Notes under the pieces: model-generated
Databases searched by the model: none
The model's input: only the letters and a program-made list of their open reading frames with translations
Told to the model about the DNA's origin: nothing
Shown: one piece after another, positions 6,043 through 7,984 of the stretch
How the letters are laid out: every line of letters starts with the position of its first letter
Position numbering within the stretch: the first letter of the stretch is position 1
Translations under genes and position numbers: made by a program
Assembly: GCA_038200385.1 (NCBI GenBank)
Contig: JBBPYA010000169.1
Location: forward strand, 1 to 7,984
Direction: 5' to 3'
DNA length: 7,984 nucleotides
DNA from: JBBPYA01 sp038200385
Lineage (GTDB): Bacteria > Actinomycetota > Actinomycetes > Mycobacteriales > Geodermatophilaceae

Positions 6043-7066
6043 GCAGGTCCTGCTCCCGACCTCGGCGGTATCGGCCTTCCCCCGGCCGCACTGGCTGCAG
6101 GGCAGGATCCTCGGGACCCTGTCCGAGCCGGTGTACCGCAGCCACAACCTCCGGGTCGCCTACGAGGACGCGGTGAAGATCTGCGCGCACGAGCAGGAGC
6201 TGGCCGGCCTGGACGTGCTCGCCGACGGGGCGCAGTACTACGAGTGGGAGGCGCCCGGCTTCCAGCTGGAGCCGATCTTCCACTTCATCCCGGAGAACCT
6301 CGGGGGGTTCCAGCCCTACGGGCCGCCCGGTGACGGCGCGAAGTACAAGCCGTTCTACAAGGCCGCGGTCACGAGCAAGATCGAGTGGAAGCGGCCGATC
6401 TTCGAAAGCGTCGTCACCGCGATGCAGGGGGCGACGAACAAGCCGTTCAAGGTGGCCTTCCTCGGGCCCGCACAGCAGAGCATCATCGTCGACGACCAGT
6501 TCTACGGCGACCCGCTCAAGGTCGCGCAGGACCTGGCGGTGGCGATGAACCAGGAGCTGAAGTACCTGGTCAGCATCGGACTGGAGGCGGTGCAGCTGAT
6601 CGACGTGCTCGCGCCGTACACGCAGGACAGGTGGCAGATCGACGTCCAGAACACCATGTTCGACGGGGTGGACGCGCTGAAGTTCTGGCATGTCTGTTAC
6701 GGCAGCGTGGACGGGCAGCGCGACGTGTTCGAGGCCAAGACCGCCGACATGATGCCGCTGTTCAAGGAGTCCACCGCCGACGTGATCCACCTGGAGTCGT
6801 GCAGCGCGGAGTTCAACGACCTGGAGGCCTACCGCGACTTCCCGACCGACAAGGTGCTCGGGCTCGGGGTCGTCGACGCGAAGAACACCCACGTGGAGAC
6901 CCCGGAGACGATCGCCGACCGGATCCGGCAGCGGCTGGAGATCGTGCCCGCCGACCGGCTTCTGGTGGCGCCGGACTGCGGGCTGGGATACTTCAGCCGG
7001 ACGACGGCGTACGCCAAGCTGCGCGCCATGGGCGAGGCAGTGGCGATGGTGCGGGCCGAGCTGTGA
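6026..7066 (+). CDS. xecA: Epoxyalkane:coenzyme M transferase (2-hydroxypropyl-CoM lyase)
   Basis: A 346-residue zinc enzyme of the cobalamin-independent methionine synthase (MetE C-terminal, UROD/MetE-like barrel) superfamily. EaCoMT activates the CoM thiol on zinc and opens an epoxide to a 2-hydroxyalkyl-CoM thioether, the first step of epoxide carboxylation. The zinc ligands fit the family pattern His-X-Cys...Cys: His222 and Cys224 in WHVCYGS, and Cys318 in APDCGLGYFS. The N-terminus has FPRPHWLQGR, the variant of the (G)SLPRP motif of this superfamily. It is slightly shorter than the Xanthobacter enzyme (about 377 residues). The link to xecC, xecD and xecE in the same cluster makes CoM transferase far more likely than methionine synthesis. 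It overlaps E1-beta by 17 bases, so it is the last gene of a coupled E1-alpha/E1-beta/xecA operon, and a strong hairpin follows it. The acceptor epoxide is not predictable. Confidence 0.85.
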   Translation: MQIRGEQVLLPTSAVSAFPRPHWLQGRILGTLSEPVYRSHNLRVAYEDAVKICAHEQELAGLDVLADGAQYYEWEAPGFQLEPIFHFIPENLGGFQPYGPPGDGAKYKPFYKAAVTSKIEWKRPIFESVVTAMQGATNKPFKVAFLGPAQQSIIVDDQFYGDPLKVAQDLAVAMNQELKYLVSIGLEAVQLIDVLAPYTQDRWQIDVQNTMFDGVDALKFWHVCYGSVDGQRDVFEAKTADMMPLFKESTADVIHLESCSAEFNDLEAYRDFPTDKVLGLGVVDAKNTHVETPETIADRIRQRLEIVPADRLLVAPDCGLGYFSRTTAYAKLRAMGEAVAMVRAEL

Positions 7067-7089
7067 GCCTGTCCACCTAGCCCCCAGAC

Positions 7090-7130
7090 GCCGGTACGGC
7101 GGGGTATCCCCCGAGCTCCGCCGTACCGGC
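7090..7130 (+). terminator. Hairpin terminator after xecA
   Basis: A perfect 13-base stem, GCCGGTACGGCGG (7090-7102) with its complement at 7118-7130, closes a 15-base loop, and one or two further pairs can extend it inward. It begins 23 bases after the xecA stop. No T-tract follows, which is common for high-GC actinobacterial terminators. It probably separates the E1/xecA operon from the MEDS gene. Confidence 0.7.
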
Positions 7131-7151
7131 CCCCAACCGTACCGGCCCCCA
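7121..7151 (+). repeat. Tandem repeat of the terminator's right arm
   Basis: The 15-base unit CCGTACCGGCCCCCA occurs at 7121-7135 and again at 7137-7151, one base apart. The first copy contains most of the right arm of the hairpin, so the second copy could pair with the same left arm in an alternative fold with a longer loop. Confidence 0.7.
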
Positions 7152-7185
7152 CCCCCCCGAACCCGATGAGCGGAGCGTGCAGGCC

Positions 7186-7797
7186 ATGACCGACACCCTC
7201 GACCGCGACCTGGACGGGGTCCGGCTCTCGGCGGGCGACCACATCTGCGCGTTCTACCGGCGCCCCGCCGAGCGCGACGAAATCCTCATCCCGTACCTGT
7301 CCGGGGGATTGGCGCTGGGCAGCAAGTGCACCTGCGTGGTGGACAGCTGCCCGCCGGAGCACGTCCTGGCCCGGCTCGCCGAATCCGTCGACGTGCAGCC
7401 CTTCGTCGACGACGAGCAACTGGAGGTGCTGGACTCGGACTCGACGTACTTCGAGGGCGGCGGCTTCCTGCCGCAGCGGATGATCGAATTCTGGGCCAAC
7501 AAGGCGCGGTGGGCCGGCGCGGCGGCGAACATGGTGGTACGCAACGTCGGGGACATGACGTGGGCGCACCGGGACAAGCCCGGGGTCAAGGATCTGGCGA
7601 TGTACGAGTCCGAGCTGAACCGGATCATCGGCAACTACCCGCAGATCGTGCTGTGCCTTTACGACCTGAACCGGTGCGACGGCGAGATGGTCCTCGACGT
7701 GCTCAAGACCCACCCCAAGGCGATGCTGGGCGGGATGGTCATCGACAACCCGTACTACCTGGAGCCCGACGACTTCCTCGCCAGCCGGACCCGCTGA
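7186..7797 (+). CDS. Stand-alone MEDS (DcmR-type sensory) domain protein
   Basis: A 203-residue soluble protein that consists almost entirely of one MEDS domain (methanogen/methylotroph DcmR sensory domain). Family marks are GDHICAFY near the N-terminus (residues 17-24), the following region ILIPYLSGGLALGSKC, the late CLYDLNRC segment, and THPKAMLGG...NPYY near the C-terminus. The domain is named after DcmR, the regulator of dichloromethane dehalogenase, and is thought to sense small hydrocarbon-derived ligands or to take part in signalling. No helix-turn-helix, kinase or other output domain is present, so it must act through a partner. ATG 7186 is preferred, with CGGAG at 7171-7175; the in-frame GTG 7177 has no room for a ribosome site. 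It follows the terminator of the epoxide operon and runs in the same direction. A role in sensing the alkene, epoxide or a halogenated relative is inferred from position only. Confidence 0.83.
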   Translation: MTDTLDRDLDGVRLSAGDHICAFYRRPAERDEILIPYLSGGLALGSKCTCVVDSCPPEHVLARLAESVDVQPFVDDEQLEVLDSDSTYFEGGGFLPQRMIEFWANKARWAGAAANMVVRNVGDMTWAHRDKPGVKDLAMYESELNRIIGNYPQIVLCLYDLNRCDGEMVLDVLKTHPKAMLGGMVIDNPYYLEPDDFLASRTR

Positions 7798-7806
7798 CCC
7801 CGCCCC

Positions 7807-7844
7807 CGCCCGCCCCCCCGGGCCCCCGCCGCCCCGGGCGGGCG
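7807..7844 (+). terminator. Possible terminator hairpin after the MEDS gene
   Basis: In a run of almost pure G and C just after the MEDS stop, CGCCCGCCC-like bases at 7807-7815 can pair with GGGCGGGCG at 7836-7844 (nine pairs, 20-base loop). There is no T-tract, and any sequence of this composition folds easily, so this is a weak call. Confidence 0.3.
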
Positions 7845-7984
7845 CGCGCGGCCTGGCCGGCTTCTCCGCTTACATCGTCGGGCAGCGGCTGCTCTTCTAC
7901 ATCCACCGCAACGCCGACAACTTCATCGTGGGTCGCTTCGTCGGCACGGGCGCACTGGGCGCCTACTCGGTCGCGTACAACGTC
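7838..7984 (+). pseudogene. 5'-truncated polysaccharide flippase (Wzx/MOP type) fragment
   Basis: The frame that ends exactly at the window edge encodes a segment with NADNFIVGRFVGTGALGAY followed by SVAYNV, preceded by FSAYIVGQRLLFYIHR. This is the start of the second half of Wzx/WzxC-type flippases of the MOP superfamily, which move lipid-linked glycans across the membrane. In full-length members this segment lies roughly 200 residues from the N-terminus. Here the MEDS stop codon is only about 40 bases upstream, and no ATG or GTG start is present in the frame, so the first half of the protein is missing. The stretch between is nearly pure G/C. The most likely reading is a truncated remnant created by deletion or rearrangement. 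A short gene using CTG 7853, or an assembly error in the GC run, is possible. The 3' part continues outside the window. Confidence 0.55.

Noticed and set aside
6026..7066. Methionine synthase (MetE)
   Set aside because: The protein is less than half the length of full MetE. Single-barrel members of this superfamily include EaCoMT, and the xecC/xecD/xecE neighbours decide for the CoM transferase.
1058..7713. Long minus-strand open frames (for example 1058-2389, 2283-3851, 3812-4885, 4801-6147, 5984-6892, 6829-7713)
   Set aside because: They lie antisense to well-identified genes, have low-complexity Arg/Pro/Gly/His-rich translations and no recognisable domains. They are the usual by-product of high GC content.
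1..7984. CRISPR arrays, tRNA or rRNA genes, insertion sequences
   Set aside because: I found no spaced direct-repeat array, no cloverleaf or rRNA-like segment, and no transposase-like protein or terminal inverted repeats.

Overview
The window is very GC-rich (strong G/C at third codon positions, many GTG starts, long antisense open frames), which suggests a high-GC actinobacterium. Genus cannot be read from the sequence. All recognised genes lie on the + strand.

Layout: (1) 1-395 is the C-terminal end of a 2-ketopropyl-coenzyme M oxidoreductase/carboxylase (XecC type). (2) 392-1132 is an SDR matching (R)-2-hydroxypropyl-CoM dehydrogenase (XecD), overlapping the end of xecC. (3) 1133-1291 is an intergenic region with two copies of a palindromic operator-like site. 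(4) 1292-2065 is a second SDR most like (S)-2-hydroxypropyl-CoM dehydrogenase (XecE). (5) 2193-3998 is a GAF/PucR-type transcription regulator. (6) 4031-5032 and 5020-6042 are the alpha and beta subunits of a thiamine-diphosphate E1 component of the acetoin/2-oxoacid dehydrogenase type. (7) 6026-7066 is a zinc-type epoxyalkane:CoM transferase (XecA), overlapping E1-beta. (8) 7090-7130 is a strong hairpin. (9) 7186-7797 is a stand-alone MEDS (DcmR-type sensory) domain protein. (10) The window closes with what looks like a 5'-truncated polysaccharide flippase fragment.

How the genes work together: XecA opens an epoxide with coenzyme M to give a hydroxyalkyl-CoM thioether. XecD and XecE oxidise the R and S forms to the ketoalkyl-CoM. 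XecC cleaves the thioether reductively and carboxylates it to a beta-keto acid, releasing CoM. This is the known bacterial epoxide carboxylation pathway of alkene oxidisers such as Xanthobacter Py2 and Rhodococcus B-276. All four catalytic functions are visible here, although xecC is cut by the window edge. No alkene monooxygenase or CoM biosynthesis gene is inside the window.

The part that the classic pathway does not explain is the E1-alpha/E1-beta pair. It is translationally coupled to xecA and sits behind a PucR regulator, with no E2 or E3 gene in view. The substitution of a CoM-binding arginine in the XecE-like SDR and the MEDS sensor downstream also hint that this is a variant of the pathway, perhaps with a different epoxide or alkene substrate.
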